A stretch of DNA of 64,000 nucleotides from the NCBI RefSeq assembly GCF_009746125.1, contig NZ_CP041352.1, positions 1,906,436 to 1,970,435 on the forward strand. Reading direction: 5' to 3'. This DNA comes from Casimicrobium huifangae (lineage in GTDB: Bacteria; Pseudomonadota; Gammaproteobacteria; Burkholderiales; Casimicrobiaceae). The translations under genes and the position numbers were made by a program. Numbering within the stretch: position 1 is the stretch's first letter; every line of letters starts with the position of its first letter. Shown here in pieces: positions 25,626 through 34,610 of this stretch. The notes under the pieces were generated by a model, which worked only from the letters and a program-made list of their open reading frames with translations, ran no database searches and was not told where the DNA came from.

Positions 25626-27785
25626 CTAGCCCCGCTCCCACGCATGAAACTTGCGCACCCACTCCAGCAGCTTCACCGGCTGGTTGTTCCGCTTCCATAC
25701 GCCGGCCGCGTACTTGTTCGCCTCACCCATCGTCGGATAGGTGTGGATGGTGCCGAGGATCTTGTTGAGGCCGAGGCCGTACTTCATGGCGGTCACGAAC
25801 TCGACGAGGATGTCACCGGCATGTTCGCCGACGATGGTTGCGCCGAGGATCGTCCCGTCTTTCGATCCCGGTACCGTGAGCACCTTGACGAAGCCGTGTG
25901 CGGTGCCATCGGCGATCGCGCGGTCGAGATCGTCGATGCCATACACCGTGACCTCGTGCGCAATGTTCTTCTCCTTCGCCTCGGTCTCGGACAGTCCGAC
26001 GCGCGCGACCTCGGGGTCGGTGAAGGTCGCCCAGGGAATCACGCGATAGTCGGCGCGGAACTTCTTGAAGCGCCCGAACAGCGCGTTGACGGCCGCGTAC
26101 CAGGCCTGGTGCGACGCCGTGTGCGTGAACTGGTACGGCCCGGCGACGTCGCCGCAGGCGAAGATGTTCGGGAACAGCGTCTGCAGGTAGTCGTTGGTCT
26201 CGACGGTCTTGTTCGGGCGCACCGGGATGCCCAGCTCCTCAAGCCCGAACCCGGTGACGTTGGCCGTACGCCCGACGGCGACCAGGATCTGGTCGAACGG
26301 CAGCCGCACCTCGGTACCGGCGTGTTCGCAGACGAGGATCTTCTCGCCGTTCTCGACCAGCACCTGCCTGGCCTTGTGACCGGTCAGCACCGCGACGCCG
26401 TCCCGCTGCAGCGACCGGGTCACGATTGCGGAGACTTCGGGGTCTTCACGGATCAGGATGCGCGGCAGCATCTCCACCTGCGACACCTGGGCGCCGAAGC
26501 GCGCGAAGCACTGCGTCAGCTCGCTGCCGATCGGGCCGCCGCCCAGCACCACCAGCCGTTTGGGCAGCTCGCGCAGGTTCCAGACGGTGTCGCTGGTCAG
26601 GTAATCGACGCTGTCGAGGCCCGGAATCGGCGGCACGAACGGCCGCGCGCCCGAGGCGATCACGATGTTTTTGGTGGTGAGCGTCTGTTGGCTGCCGTCG
26701 GCTGCCGTGAACTCGACGGCCCAGGGCGAGACGATCTTGGCGCTGCCGGTCAGGCATTCGACGCCCAGCTCGGTGTAGCGCTCTATCGAATCGTGCGGCT
26801 CGACCTCGGTCACGACGCGCTGCACGCGCTGCATGACGTCCGCGAAGTCCCACTCCGCGGTGGCTCGCCGCAGGCCGTATTGCTCGCCGTGCTTCATCTG
26901 CGACAGCAGCTTGGCCGACTTGATCAGCGCCTTGGACGGCACGCAGCCGGTGTTCAGGCAGTCGCCGCCCATCTTGTGCTTTTCGATCAGCGTCACCTTC
27001 GCCTTGACCGCCGCCGCGATGTAGGCCGTGACCAGCCCGGCCGATCCGGCGCCGATGACCACCAGGTTGCGGTCGAAGGCCTTCGGCTTGAGATGCGCCC
27101 ATTTGGCGTAGACCTTGCGGCCCTTGAGCCAGTCGAGCACTTTCTTGGCGAGGATCGGGAAGATGCCCAGCAGCACGAACGACCCGAGGATCGCGGGCGA
27201 CAGGATGCCCTTGAGCGAGTCAAGCTGCGCCAGCTGGGTGCCGGCGTTGACGTAGACGGCGGTGCCGGCCAGCATGCCCAACTGGCTGACCCAGTAGAAC
27301 GGCCAGGTGCGGAGGGGGGTCAGGCCCATCAGCAGGTTGACCACGAAGAACGGGAACAGCGGCACCAGCCGCAGCGCGAACAGGTAGAACGCGCCGTCCT
27401 TGTCGACCCCCTCGTTGATCGGCTTCAGGCGGTCGCCAAACTTGCCCTGCACGAAGTCGCGCAACAGGAAGCGTGCCGACAGGAAGGCCAGCGTCGCGCC
27501 GACCGAGGAGGCGAACGAGACCAGCAGCAGGCCGGTCCAGAAGCCGAAGATCGCGCCGCCGACCAGGGTCAGGATTGCGGCACCCGGAAACGAGGTCGCG
27601 GCGACGGCGACGTAGACGGCAAAGAAGATCAGCGCGGCGCGCAGCGGGTTGGCGTAGACGGCGGCCGACAGCGCCGCCTGGCGCGACTTGAAGCCCTCTA
27701 GCGTCAGGTAGGCGCCGAGGTCAAAGTAGAAAAACGCCCCGACGACCGCTGCGATGATGGCGAGCAGCGCAATTTTCGATTTCAT
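25626..27785 (-). CDS. TVP38/TMEM64 membrane domain fused to FAD-dependent pyridine nucleotide-disulfide oxidoreductase
   Basis: A 719-residue fusion. Residues about 1-225 form a TVP38/TMEM64 (DedA-like) membrane domain with several spans and the FPGAAILTLVGGAIFGFWTG loop. Residues about 240-719 are a mercuric-reductase/dihydrolipoamide-dehydrogenase-like flavoprotein: NLVVIGAGSAGLV binds FAD, the redox disulfide is C276-C281 (GGDCLNTGCVPSK), VVLGGGPIGSEL binds NAD(P)H, and the C-terminal dimerisation domain follows, though without the paired Cys of MerA. It should reduce a substrate at the membrane with NAD(P)H. The fusion occurs in other proteobacteria, but its role is not established. First gene of the operon with DUF547, ATP-grasp and DUF3047 genes. 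Confidence 0.88.
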   Translation of the reverse strand: MKSKIALLAIIAAVVGAFFYFDLGAYLTLEGFKSRQAALSAAVYANPLRAALIFFAVYVAVAATSFPGAAILTLVGGAIFGFWTGLLLVSFASSVGATLAFLSARFLLRDFVQGKFGDRLKPINEGVDKDGAFYLFALRLVPLFPFFVVNLLMGLTPLRTWPFYWVSQLGMLAGTAVYVNAGTQLAQLDSLKGILSPAILGSFVLLGIFPILAKKVLDWLKGRKVYAKWAHLKPKAFDRNLVVIGAGSAGLVTAYIAAAVKAKVTLIEKHKMGGDCLNTGCVPSKALIKSAKLLSQMKHGEQYGLRRATAEWDFADVMQRVQRVVTEVEPHDSIERYTELGVECLTGSAKIVSPWAVEFTAADGSQQTLTTKNIVIASGARPFVPPIPGLDSVDYLTSDTVWNLRELPKRLVVLGGGPIGSELTQCFARFGAQVSQVEMLPRILIREDPEVSAIVTRSLQRDGVAVLTGHKARQVLVENGEKILVCEHAGTEVRLPFDQILVAVGRTANVTGFGLEELGIPVRPNKTVETNDYLQTLFPNIFACGDVAGPYQFTHTASHQAWYAAVNALFGRFKKFRADYRVIPWATFTDPEVARVGLSETEAKEKNIAHEVTVYGIDDLDRAIADGTAHGFVKVLTVPGSKDGTILGATIVGEHAGDILVEFVTAMKYGLGLNKILGTIHTYPTMGEANKYAAGVWKRNNQPVKLLEWVRKFHAWERG

Positions 27786-27934
27786 GCGACCCTGTGCCCG
27801 GCGCGAAGACCGGCTTGCAAACAGTCTACGGGACTGCGTCCGACTACGGTTTTAGCGCTTCGTCGGTTGCGAGGCGAGGGCCTTACAGTCGCTGTTCGCG
27901 AGGAGCGTCTGCGGGGGCAGCCTGTGCCAAGTCT

Positions 27935-28936
27935 CTAGATCTTGAACGCTTCCAGCGATTCGGGTGCAAAAAGCTCGTCGAGCCCGAGCTGTCGTTTCGA
28001 CAGCCCCTGTTCGAAGTGATAGCGGGCAAACGTCTCAAGCGCCTTGCGGTTTGGTTCAAGACCGTACGGCCACCAGTCAGCACCCATCTCGCGGCGCGCT
28101 TCCTCGACATGTGCCACCAGCCAGGGCAGCATCGACTTCAGCGCTGCGGTCTCTGCGAGATCGTCGTAGGCCATTTGCTGCGCGGCGTAGAACGCCTTGG
28201 TCAGCGATTGCGCAATCCAGCGGTTGGCCTCGTAGACCTCGCGGCGCATCACGATCACGTGCATGATCGGGAAGATGCCGGTATCGCGCCAGTAAGCGCG
28301 CTCAATCTCGGCGTAGTTCTCGAACAGCCGCCGCACGCGACCGTCGCCGCGCGTGAACGAGCTGGGTGCGCGGGCCGTATATAACGCGTCGATCTCACCT
28401 TCAGCCAGCATCTGCGATAGCGTCTGTGTTGGCCCGATCGCTTGCAGCCGGATATTGGGCGGTAGATCAAGTTTGATCTTTTCGATGCGGCCCGGTTCTT
28501 CCTCGCCACCGAACCGATATGGCTCGCTTTCGGCGTTGGTCACGGGCACGCCGTAGTGATCCTGCAGTATGCCGCGGATCCACACCGGCGCAGTCATCTG
28601 GTACTCGGGGCTGGCGATCCGCTTACCGATCAGGTCCTTCGGCTCGCGGATGCCCGAGCTCGCGTTGACGTAGATGCAGGAGTGACGGAAGAAGCGCGAC
28701 GGGTAGACCGGCAGCGCGACGAACGGCCGGTCAGGCTTGTTCAGCGAGACGCAGTATGACGAGAACGACATCTCGGCGACGTCGAATTCACGATGTCGCG
28801 CCATGCGGAAAAACGTCTCTTCGACCGGCAGGCACAGATAGTTGAGGTCGATGCCATCGGGCCGCACCGAGCCATCGAGCAGGGCGCGCGTGCGGTCGTA
28901 GTTCCAGCAGGCGAAAGAGAGGCGTAGTTTTGACAT
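27935..28936 (-). CDS. 4,5-dihydroxyphthalate decarboxylase-like protein (Pht5 family)
   Basis: A 333-residue cytoplasmic protein. LSFACWNYDRTRALLDGSVR, GIDLNYLCLPVEETFFRM and the FDVAEMSFSSYC run are typical of the Pht5 family, which has a periplasmic-binding-protein-like fold but lacks a signal peptide. Pht5 decarboxylates 4,5-dihydroxyphthalate to protocatechuate. It follows the Rieske oxygenase by 30 bases. Many related proteins are annotated only as substrate-binding proteins, so substrate identity rests on the cluster: oxygenase, reductase and dihydrodiol dehydrogenase-like neighbours match the pht pathway. Confidence 0.8.
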   Translation of the reverse strand: MSKLRLSFACWNYDRTRALLDGSVRPDGIDLNYLCLPVEETFFRMARHREFDVAEMSFSSYCVSLNKPDRPFVALPVYPSRFFRHSCIYVNASSGIREPKDLIGKRIASPEYQMTAPVWIRGILQDHYGVPVTNAESEPYRFGGEEEPGRIEKIKLDLPPNIRLQAIGPTQTLSQMLAEGEIDALYTARAPSSFTRGDGRVRRLFENYAEIERAYWRDTGIFPIMHVIVMRREVYEANRWIAQSLTKAFYAAQQMAYDDLAETAALKSMLPWLVAHVEEARREMGADWWPYGLEPNRKALETFARYHFEQGLSKRQLGLDELFAPESLEAFKI

Positions 28937-28966
28937 GCGTTGGATTCTGCCTTGAAGCCGGGCGAC

Positions 28967-30289
28967 TCAGGACGATGCGGCTTGTGTGGAATACGACGGC
29001 TCCAGCGCCGGCATTGCCTGGTCCCACACGTACTGCGCGCTGAACTCACGCCAGTCGGTGGTCTTGGGAATGATCGCCTGAAAGCTGCACACCTCTGCGG
29101 GGATCGCGGCGTCTCCGGTGCCAATCGCCGGTTCGCCTCGGGCGAAGGCCCGCACTGCGTCGACCATCTGCTTGCGGAATTCGACGATCGCGAGATCGCT
29201 GGCCCCGAGGCGTTCGCGCCAGCGCTCGGCGATAGGGCCCATCGTGAGCCACATGGCGACGTCCTGATTCGGGAACCCGGTAATGCCGGTGAAATTGCCT
29301 TCTTTCATCGCCGCGCGGTCCTGCCAGAAGCGGTTCTCGACATTGCGCAGCGGTCGGTAGTACTGATCGAGATCTTCGCCCACCGTTTGCCGCAGGAATT
29401 TGCGCCAGGTCGCGGTGTCGGGCGTCTGCTCGGGGTGCCCCCAGGCGATGAAGTAGAACGCGGTGTGGGTGTCGTCCATCGGCACATTGATGTTCGCCAC
29501 GTTGTAAAGATTGTTTGGCGGAATCAGTGCGGTCGCTGGCGCCACGAACACTGTCTGCCGCACATAATCGTTCACGTTCGCGTTGGCGATGGGCCGCCGG
29601 ATCGCGGCGTAGCGGAAACCGTAGCCGGTGCGTTCCACCTGCAGGCGCGGCGCCTTGTCGGTTGACGGCCGCAACCACAGTGAATCGGTGGCCTTGGCGC
29701 CGTCGACACGGGCGGGCACCATGTCGGACGAGTGCAGGCTCGAGCTGTGCGCCGAGTCGATGGCGCCTTCGAGGATTTGCGCCCAGTTGCAGGGCAGGAT
29801 TACCTTGGCGATAGTCACGCGGGCGTCCGCCACCGGCGCCCAGTTGGGCGGACGAAACTCCGGCATCGTCTCGCGCGGGCCGAGATAGGCCCAGACGAAG
29901 CCACCCCATTCCTGCACCGGGTAAGCGGTGTGCTTGACCTTCTGCGCCATCACACTGGCAGCGGGCTCTGACACCATCTCGATGACGTTGCCTTCCACGT
30001 CCATCTTCCAGCCATGGTACAGGCAGCGCAGACCGCAGTTTTCATTACGCCCGAACACCAGCGACGCGCGGCGATGGGGGCAATACTCGTCCATCACGCC
30101 GACGCGGCCGTCGGTATCGCGGAACACCACGAGGTCTTCGCCGAGCACCTTCGCCTTGACCGGCGTGCCATCGGCTTCGGCGACTTCTTCGATCAGGCAG
30201 ACCGGCGTCCAGTAACGGCGCATCATCTGGCCCATTGGCGCGTCACCTTCGACGCGGCAGAGCAGATCGTTTTCCTCGCGGGTCAGCAT
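28967..30289 (-). CDS. Phthalate 4,5-dioxygenase-type Rieske oxygenase (Pht3-like)
   Basis: A 440-residue ring-hydroxylating oxygenase. The N-terminal Rieske [2Fe-2S] centre has C70-x-H72 (CPHRRASLVFGR) and C89-x2-H92 (CLYHGWKMD). The mononuclear iron site is D178..H181....H186 in EGAIDSAHSSSLH. The opening residues (MLTREENDLLCRVEGDAPMG) and the single-component alpha3 type match phthalate 4,5-dioxygenase, which inserts O2 to give the cis-4,5-dihydrodiol. The ATG at 30289 follows AGGAGG. Electrons should come from the reductase encoded divergently at 30572. Exact substrate (phthalate or a related aromatic acid) is not proven. Confidence 0.85.
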   Translation of the reverse strand: MLTREENDLLCRVEGDAPMGQMMRRYWTPVCLIEEVAEADGTPVKAKVLGEDLVVFRDTDGRVGVMDEYCPHRRASLVFGRNENCGLRCLYHGWKMDVEGNVIEMVSEPAASVMAQKVKHTAYPVQEWGGFVWAYLGPRETMPEFRPPNWAPVADARVTIAKVILPCNWAQILEGAIDSAHSSSLHSSDMVPARVDGAKATDSLWLRPSTDKAPRLQVERTGYGFRYAAIRRPIANANVNDYVRQTVFVAPATALIPPNNLYNVANINVPMDDTHTAFYFIAWGHPEQTPDTATWRKFLRQTVGEDLDQYYRPLRNVENRFWQDRAAMKEGNFTGITGFPNQDVAMWLTMGPIAERWRERLGASDLAIVEFRKQMVDAVRAFARGEPAIGTGDAAIPAEVCSFQAIIPKTTDWREFSAQYVWDQAMPALEPSYSTQAASS

Positions 30290-30447
30290 CAATTTCCTCC
30301 TGGAGTCACACGCAGTCCGGCGGCGCCTCTATGCTTGCATTGTTTGCAGTTTCACTTGTAGCGTCTTCGTCCGCTGGTCCAATGCACCCTGTCGAAGACC
30401 GAGCGATGGAGCGAATTGGCCGGTTTGCTACGCGGCACCGAAATATA

Positions 30448-30461
30448 CTTAGTTCACTAAG
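30448..30461. promoter_or_regulatory. Operator candidate in the divergent pht-type promoter region
   Basis: CTTAGTTCACTAAG is a perfect inverted repeat (6-bp arms, 2-nt spacer) in the 282-bp gap between the Rieske oxygenase and the reductase gene. A MarR-family gene ends the reductase operon, and MarR dimers bind short symmetric sites of this kind. Binding is inferred. Confidence 0.55.
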
Positions 30462-30571
30462 ATTGTCCAGCAAAGGACCGATTTGTTGACTATGGCAGCT
30501 CAAGTGGCTTGGCAGCGCGGCGAAATGCTGGGCAACAACCTTCGTGATTGCGTCCACTGCGGAGACCCTCA

Positions 30572-31555
30572 GTGACCAACAATCTGATGACGACGAACGA
30601 AGAATCATGGCTGTCGCTGGCCGTGGTCGGCAAAGTGCAGGTTGCGAGTGACATCCGGATGTTTACGCTGGCGCCAGTTACCGGCGCAGCCGACGCGTTG
30701 CTGCCGCAATTCACTGCAGGCGCGCACCTGACTGTGATCACCCCGGCAGGGATTCGTCGCAATTATTCGCTTTGCAGCGCACCTGAAGACTGTCGGCGTT
30801 ACCAGATCGCCGTCAAGCGCGAGGCCAATGGGCGTGGCGGATCGCGGTCAATGGTGGATGATGTGGCCGTTGGCGCGCACCTGATGGTGAGCACGCCGCG
30901 CAACAATTTCATGCTCGACCGACGGGCGAAGTCCTTTGTCTTCGTCGCCGGCGGGATTGGCATCACGCCGATCCTGTCGATGATGCGGCACCTCAAAGCC
31001 GCAGGCACCGTGCCGTTCCATTTGTACTACTGCACCCGCGACTCTGCCAGCACCGCGTTCGCGAGTGATCTCGCGATCGAATTCCCGGGGCAGTTCACGC
31101 TGCATCATGATGGTGGCGATGCCACGCAGGCGTTCGACTTCTGGCCGCTTTTCGAGTCACCCACCGTTGCCCATGTTTATTGTTGCGGCCCGAGGGGCTT
31201 GATGGAAGCGGTGGCGGACATGACCGGCCACTGGCCTTCAGGCTCGATCCATTTCGAGAGCTTCGGCATTGGTGCTGCGGCGCAGGCCGAGAACACGGCG
31301 TTCGATGTACGGCTACGCTCGTCCGGGCAGGTGATACATGTGGCAAAGGAACTGTCCATTCTCGACGCGCTGCGTGCAGCGGGCGTCAGCGTGCGCAGCT
31401 CGTGCGAGAGTGGCACCTGCGGGTCGTGCAAGACCGGCCTGCTGGTGGGCGAGGCTGATCATCGCGACATGGTGCTTGGCGAGGACGAACGTGCCGGCAA
31501 CGTGATGGTTTGCGTTTCGCGTGCGAAGTCCCCGGAACTGGTGCTTGACCTGTGA
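30572..31555 (+). CDS. Phthalate dioxygenase reductase-type protein (Pht2-like)
   Basis: A 327-residue class IA reductase. The flavin-binding barrel contains RRNYSLCSAP, the NAD-binding domain has FVFVAGGIGITPILSMMRHL and YCCGPRGLMEAV, and the C-terminal plant-type [2Fe-2S] ferredoxin has Cys278, 283, 286 and 314 (CESGTCGSCKTG...). FMN-NAD-ferredoxin order is that of phthalate dioxygenase reductase. It passes NADH electrons to the Rieske oxygenase encoded on the other strand. GTG at 30572 is chosen because GGAGAC precedes it; ATG at 30587 is possible. It overlaps the next gene by four bases (GTGA). Confidence 0.85.
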   Translation: MTNNLMTTNEESWLSLAVVGKVQVASDIRMFTLAPVTGAADALLPQFTAGAHLTVITPAGIRRNYSLCSAPEDCRRYQIAVKREANGRGGSRSMVDDVAVGAHLMVSTPRNNFMLDRRAKSFVFVAGGIGITPILSMMRHLKAAGTVPFHLYYCTRDSASTAFASDLAIEFPGQFTLHHDGGDATQAFDFWPLFESPTVAHVYCCGPRGLMEAVADMTGHWPSGSIHFESFGIGAAAQAENTAFDVRLRSSGQVIHVAKELSILDALRAAGVSVRSSCESGTCGSCKTGLLVGEADHRDMVLGEDERAGNVMVCVSRAKSPELVLDL

Positions 31556-32745
31556 CATGCCACACTGGCCAACCGTTGCGCGTCGGCGTAATCGGCCTTG
31601 GCCGGGCCTTCACGCTGATGCTGCCGACGTTTCAGCGTGATCGGCGCGTACAACTGGTGGCTGCCTGCGATCCGGTGGCGACAGCAACGGCACAGTTCAG
31701 CCGCGATTTTGGCGGGCAGGTGCACGCCAGCGCGGCCGAGCTATGTGCCGACCCGTCGGTGGAGCTGGTTTACGTTGCTTCGCCGCATCAATTCCACTAC
31801 GAACACGTGCTGGCCGCTGCCGCTGCTGGCAAGTATGTGTTGCTTGAAAAGCCGATGGCGATCACCGTCGATGAATGCACGCGGATGGTGGATGCGATGC
31901 AGTCCGCTGGACGCGTGCTGATCGTCGGCCACAGCCACAGCTTCGATGGGCCAGCACTGCTGGCCCGCGCGTTGATTGATCGCGGCGAAATCGGCCGCGT
32001 CGGCATGATCCACGCGCTCAACTTCACCGATTTCCTTTACCGATTCCGGCGCCCGGAAGAACTGGACACGGCGCGCGGCGGCGGCGTGGTACACAGCCAG
32101 GCGGCGCATCAGGTGGACGTCGTGCGCATGCTCGGGGGAGGCATGCTGAGCAAGGTGCGGGCGGCGACCGCGCAATGGGACACGACACGCCCGACCGAGG
32201 GCGCCTACAGCGCGTTGCTCTCGTTCGCCAACGGCGCCTTTGCCAGTCTTACCTACAGCGGCTACGGGCACTTCGATAGCGATGAATGGATGGGCTGGCG
32301 CGGTGAGCTGGGGTCGGCCAAATCCGCAGCTGACTACGGTGCTGCGCGGCGCCGACTATGCGCTGTGGGTGATGTGGCTGAAGAGATGGCAGCCAAGGCG
32401 GCGCGCAACTATGGCGGCAGTTCCTGGCAGCCGGCGAGCGAGTCCCCGGCAGCGCATCAGCACTTCGGGCCGGTTGTGGTCTGCGGCGAACAAGGGGATT
32501 TGCGACTGACGGCCGAGGGCGTGTGGATCTATGGTGATCGCGAGCGTCGCTTCGAAGCCCTGCCTGCGCCAACCATTCCGCGCCGCGAGGTGATTGACGA
32601 ACTCTGGGCCGTGCTGCGCGAGGGCGCACTGGCACACCACGACGGCCGCTGGGCGCGCGCAACGACCGAGGCGAGCCTGGCGATACTGACATCGGCACGA
32701 GAGGGCCGCGACATTGATTTGCAATGGCAGGTGCCATGGCGATAA
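31552..32745 (+). CDS. Gfo/Idh/MocA oxidoreductase, probable cis-dihydrodiol dehydrogenase (Pht4-like)
   Basis: A 397-residue protein with the N-terminal Rossmann motif LRVGVIGLGRAF, the family hallmark EKPMA (LLEKPMAITVDEC) and GRVLIVGHSHSFDGPA in the substrate domain. In the pseudomonad pht operon the 4,5-dihydro-4,5-dihydroxyphthalate dehydrogenase (Pht4) belongs to this same family, so in this context the protein likely rearomatises the dihydrodiol with NAD(P)+. The GTG start overlaps the reductase stop, and its own stop TAA overlaps the next ATG (TAATG), so the three genes are translationally coupled. Confidence 0.78.
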   Translation: MTCHTGQPLRVGVIGLGRAFTLMLPTFQRDRRVQLVAACDPVATATAQFSRDFGGQVHASAAELCADPSVELVYVASPHQFHYEHVLAAAAAGKYVLLEKPMAITVDECTRMVDAMQSAGRVLIVGHSHSFDGPALLARALIDRGEIGRVGMIHALNFTDFLYRFRRPEELDTARGGGVVHSQAAHQVDVVRMLGGGMLSKVRAATAQWDTTRPTEGAYSALLSFANGAFASLTYSGYGHFDSDEWMGWRGELGSAKSAADYGAARRRLCAVGDVAEEMAAKAARNYGGSSWQPASESPAAHQHFGPVVVCGEQGDLRLTAEGVWIYGDRERRFEALPAPTIPRREVIDELWAVLREGALAHHDGRWARATTEASLAILTSAREGRDIDLQWQVPWR

Positions 32746-33356
32746 TGCCCGCCATGCCAAAACCAACCTCGCTGCCAGCAACCGTTGCAACCGACAGTTC
32801 GACAGAAACTTTGCCGACGCGCGCTGCAAAAGATGCGTCCGCCGCCGGGGCAAGCGCTGGCATTCAACCCGTAGGCGACAGGTCCACCGAAGTCATCCTG
32901 CGCCACTGGCGCGAAGCGGTGCCCAATGATCGCTTTGCGCACTTGGTGAAAGACGCCACGCGTTCGTTCCAGCGCTCATTGCAGATGCGGCTGGCGAGGT
33001 TTGACGTCCCCTTTGGCCACTGGACTTTTCTGCGCGCGCTGTGGGAACGTGATGGTCTGACCCAAAAGCAGCTGTCCGACGAAGTAGGCGTGATGGAGCC
33101 GACCACGCTGATGGCGGTGCGCGCGATGGAAGCGCGCGGCTGGGTGCAGCGCCGGCAGCGCGCCGAGAATCGCAAGAACGTGCACGTTTACCTGACTGAT
33201 GCCGGGCGCGCGCTCAAGGACGTGCTGGTGCCACTGGCGGAAGAGGTCAACGCCACAGGCGCCAAGGGCCTGACGACAGACGAGATCGCTATAGCCCGCC
33301 GCGTTTTGCTGGCGATGATTACCAATCTGGCTGAGGATGCCACGGGGCGGGCTTAG
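32745..33356 (+). CDS. MarR-family transcriptional regulator
   Basis: A 203-residue DNA-binding protein. A disordered N-terminal stretch of about 55 residues (rich in Ala, Thr, Pro) precedes the winged helix: FLRALWERDGLTQKQLSDEV (helix-turn-helix), GVMEPTTLMAVRAMEARGWV (recognition region) and RRQRAENRKNVHVYLTDAG (wing). The ATG at 32745 is chosen for its TAATG overlap with the upstream stop; in-frame ATGs at 32724 and 32736 are also possible. As the last gene of the reductase operon it probably represses the divergent aromatic catabolic promoters until an aromatic ligand binds. Confidence 0.86.
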   Translation: MPAMPKPTSLPATVATDSSTETLPTRAAKDASAAGASAGIQPVGDRSTEVILRHWREAVPNDRFAHLVKDATRSFQRSLQMRLARFDVPFGHWTFLRALWERDGLTQKQLSDEVGVMEPTTLMAVRAMEARGWVQRRQRAENRKNVHVYLTDAGRALKDVLVPLAEEVNATGAKGLTTDEIAIARRVLLAMITNLAEDATGRA

Positions 33357-33359
33357 GCG

Positions 33360-33378
33360 AAAAGCCTTTACGGCTTTT
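33360..33378 (+). terminator. Terminator candidate after the MarR gene
   Basis: AAAAGCC-TTTAC-GGCTTTT forms a 7-bp stem immediately after the marR-type stop codon. The T run is only four long and lies in the stem, so strength is uncertain; it would also act on the opposite strand toward 33440. Confidence 0.5.
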
Positions 33379-33383
33379 GGCTG

Positions 33384-33414
33384 AAATGCCCGTCGCCATT
33401 GGGCTTGGAGTTGC
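33384..33414 (+). repeat. Half copy of the paired-hairpin element
   Basis: GAAATGCCCGTCGCCATTGG and the following GC (to 33404), then TTGGAGTTG, closely match the left half of copy B (10651-10680: GAAAGCCCGTTGCCATTGGG, then CCAAGAGCTG). The right palindrome expected 67 bases downstream is absent, and the PIN-like gene ends at 33440, so the copy looks truncated. Confidence 0.6.
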
Positions 33415-33439
33415 CGTGGGGGATGCCCGGTTGGAAGCT

Positions 33440-34576
33440 TCAACTCTTAACGCTGTCGAGTGCGCGACCAAGGTCAGCCGCCTCAAAGCCCATGCGAACA
33501 ACGTCAGGGTGAGAGCTGCATCGTTGCCACAGCGCGTTCAATCGCTCCTCGATAGCCTGCGAGAGCTTCGAACTTCCCTCGATCCGAGCGCAAGGAAGCG
33601 GATACAGGTGACCCCCTGTGGGAATGTCCATGTGAGATTTGAGGCGAGCGAGAGAAAAGCGCGGCCCTTTGTGAATTTTCATGAGCAGCAGCTGAGCGAG
33701 AGCATCGTCAGCTGTGCAGAAAATATCGTTCTTGTACTGATTGCCTAAATACGCTATCTCGCGATAGATGAAGTACATGAAGTCCCACGCAACATTCCGT
33801 GAAACGTCCTCAAGCGTGCTTCGGGGCAACTTATCTACTTTGAGAATCCATCTTGCTTCCTGGCTGCCAGCAAAAGCAAGTACGGGGACGAACAGCGAGG
33901 GGCCGCCAAGCGATGTCAGTAAGTGGAAGTTGTCTTCCAGCCAGCCACAATAGCGATCCACTGCTCTGACGATGTCATCGTTACTGCCGACGGTGCTCGG
34001 CATGTACTGCAACGCAGCCCGTACGGTCTGTTGAATGCTGTGCAATTCGCCCTTCATCAAATTGCAAGCGAGTACGTAGCAATTTTCAATCCAACGCGAA
34101 TCGACATTGTCGATCTGGTAAACGCGCAGCATCAAGTCTTGGTAGTACTTCAAGTATTTCTGGAAATCCAGCTGCTCATCTTGCTTGCTAAGTTCCAAAA
34201 CGGCTAGCGATGGACTCACAGGGATGAAATGCGCCCGGTCATGCCACTGCAAGCGAACAAGCACGCGTGACGCTTGCAGAAAGTGTCGATAAGCCTTGGG
34301 CAAAGCCTGCAGTGTTGACAGATTGTTCAACAGCGTGAGAACCAAGTTTGCATCGGGAATGAACATCGAACGCGCAGGTGCAAGCTTGGGTTGCCAGAGT
34401 TCGCCGCTGTGTCCAACGAATCGCAGTTTTGCGGCCATCATTCGAGACATCTTGTCAATTGCACAAGTAGTATCTACCGTGGTGGCAAAAGCGTTGGATG
34501 ATGCGACCGATTTGGCGGCTAAAGCTCGAATGACAAGTTTACGAGCGGCGTTGGCGTTGCTGAAGTTACAGCACAC
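33440..34576 (-). CDS. Hypothetical protein with PIN-like nuclease domain
   Basis: A 378-residue protein that I do not recognise as a named family. SMFIPDANLVLTLL (Asp75), AVLELSKQ (Glu128) and FCTADDALAQLLL (Asp290/291) have the spacing and context of the acidic residues of a PIN-domain metal-dependent RNase, but the protein is far longer than VapC toxins and no antitoxin gene is beside it. Base composition is visibly more AT-rich than the neighbours. It lies 34 bases from the 3' end of tRNA-Leu, a common site of integration, and next to a truncated repeat. GTG at 34576 or the Met codons near residues 43-47 could be the start. Function not assigned. Confidence 0.65.
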   Translation of the reverse strand: MCCNFSNANAARKLVIRALAAKSVASSNAFATTVDTTCAIDKMSRMMAAKLRFVGHSGELWQPKLAPARSMFIPDANLVLTLLNNLSTLQALPKAYRHFLQASRVLVRLQWHDRAHFIPVSPSLAVLELSKQDEQLDFQKYLKYYQDLMLRVYQIDNVDSRWIENCYVLACNLMKGELHSIQQTVRAALQYMPSTVGSNDDIVRAVDRYCGWLEDNFHLLTSLGGPSLFVPVLAFAGSQEARWILKVDKLPRSTLEDVSRNVAWDFMYFIYREIAYLGNQYKNDIFCTADDALAQLLLMKIHKGPRFSLARLKSHMDIPTGGHLYPLPCARIEGSSKLSQAIEERLNALWQRCSSHPDVVRMGFEAADLGRALDSVKS

Positions 34577-34610
34577 GCATCGCGCGTTGGCCGGTCGGCT
34601 GAGCGGCGAT

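Noticed and set aside
25644-27701. Long plus-strand frame opposite the TVP38-FAD oxidoreductase
   Set aside because: Codon-shadow of a certain gene; composition (His, Arg, Asp, Gln) and lack of motifs mark it as non-coding.
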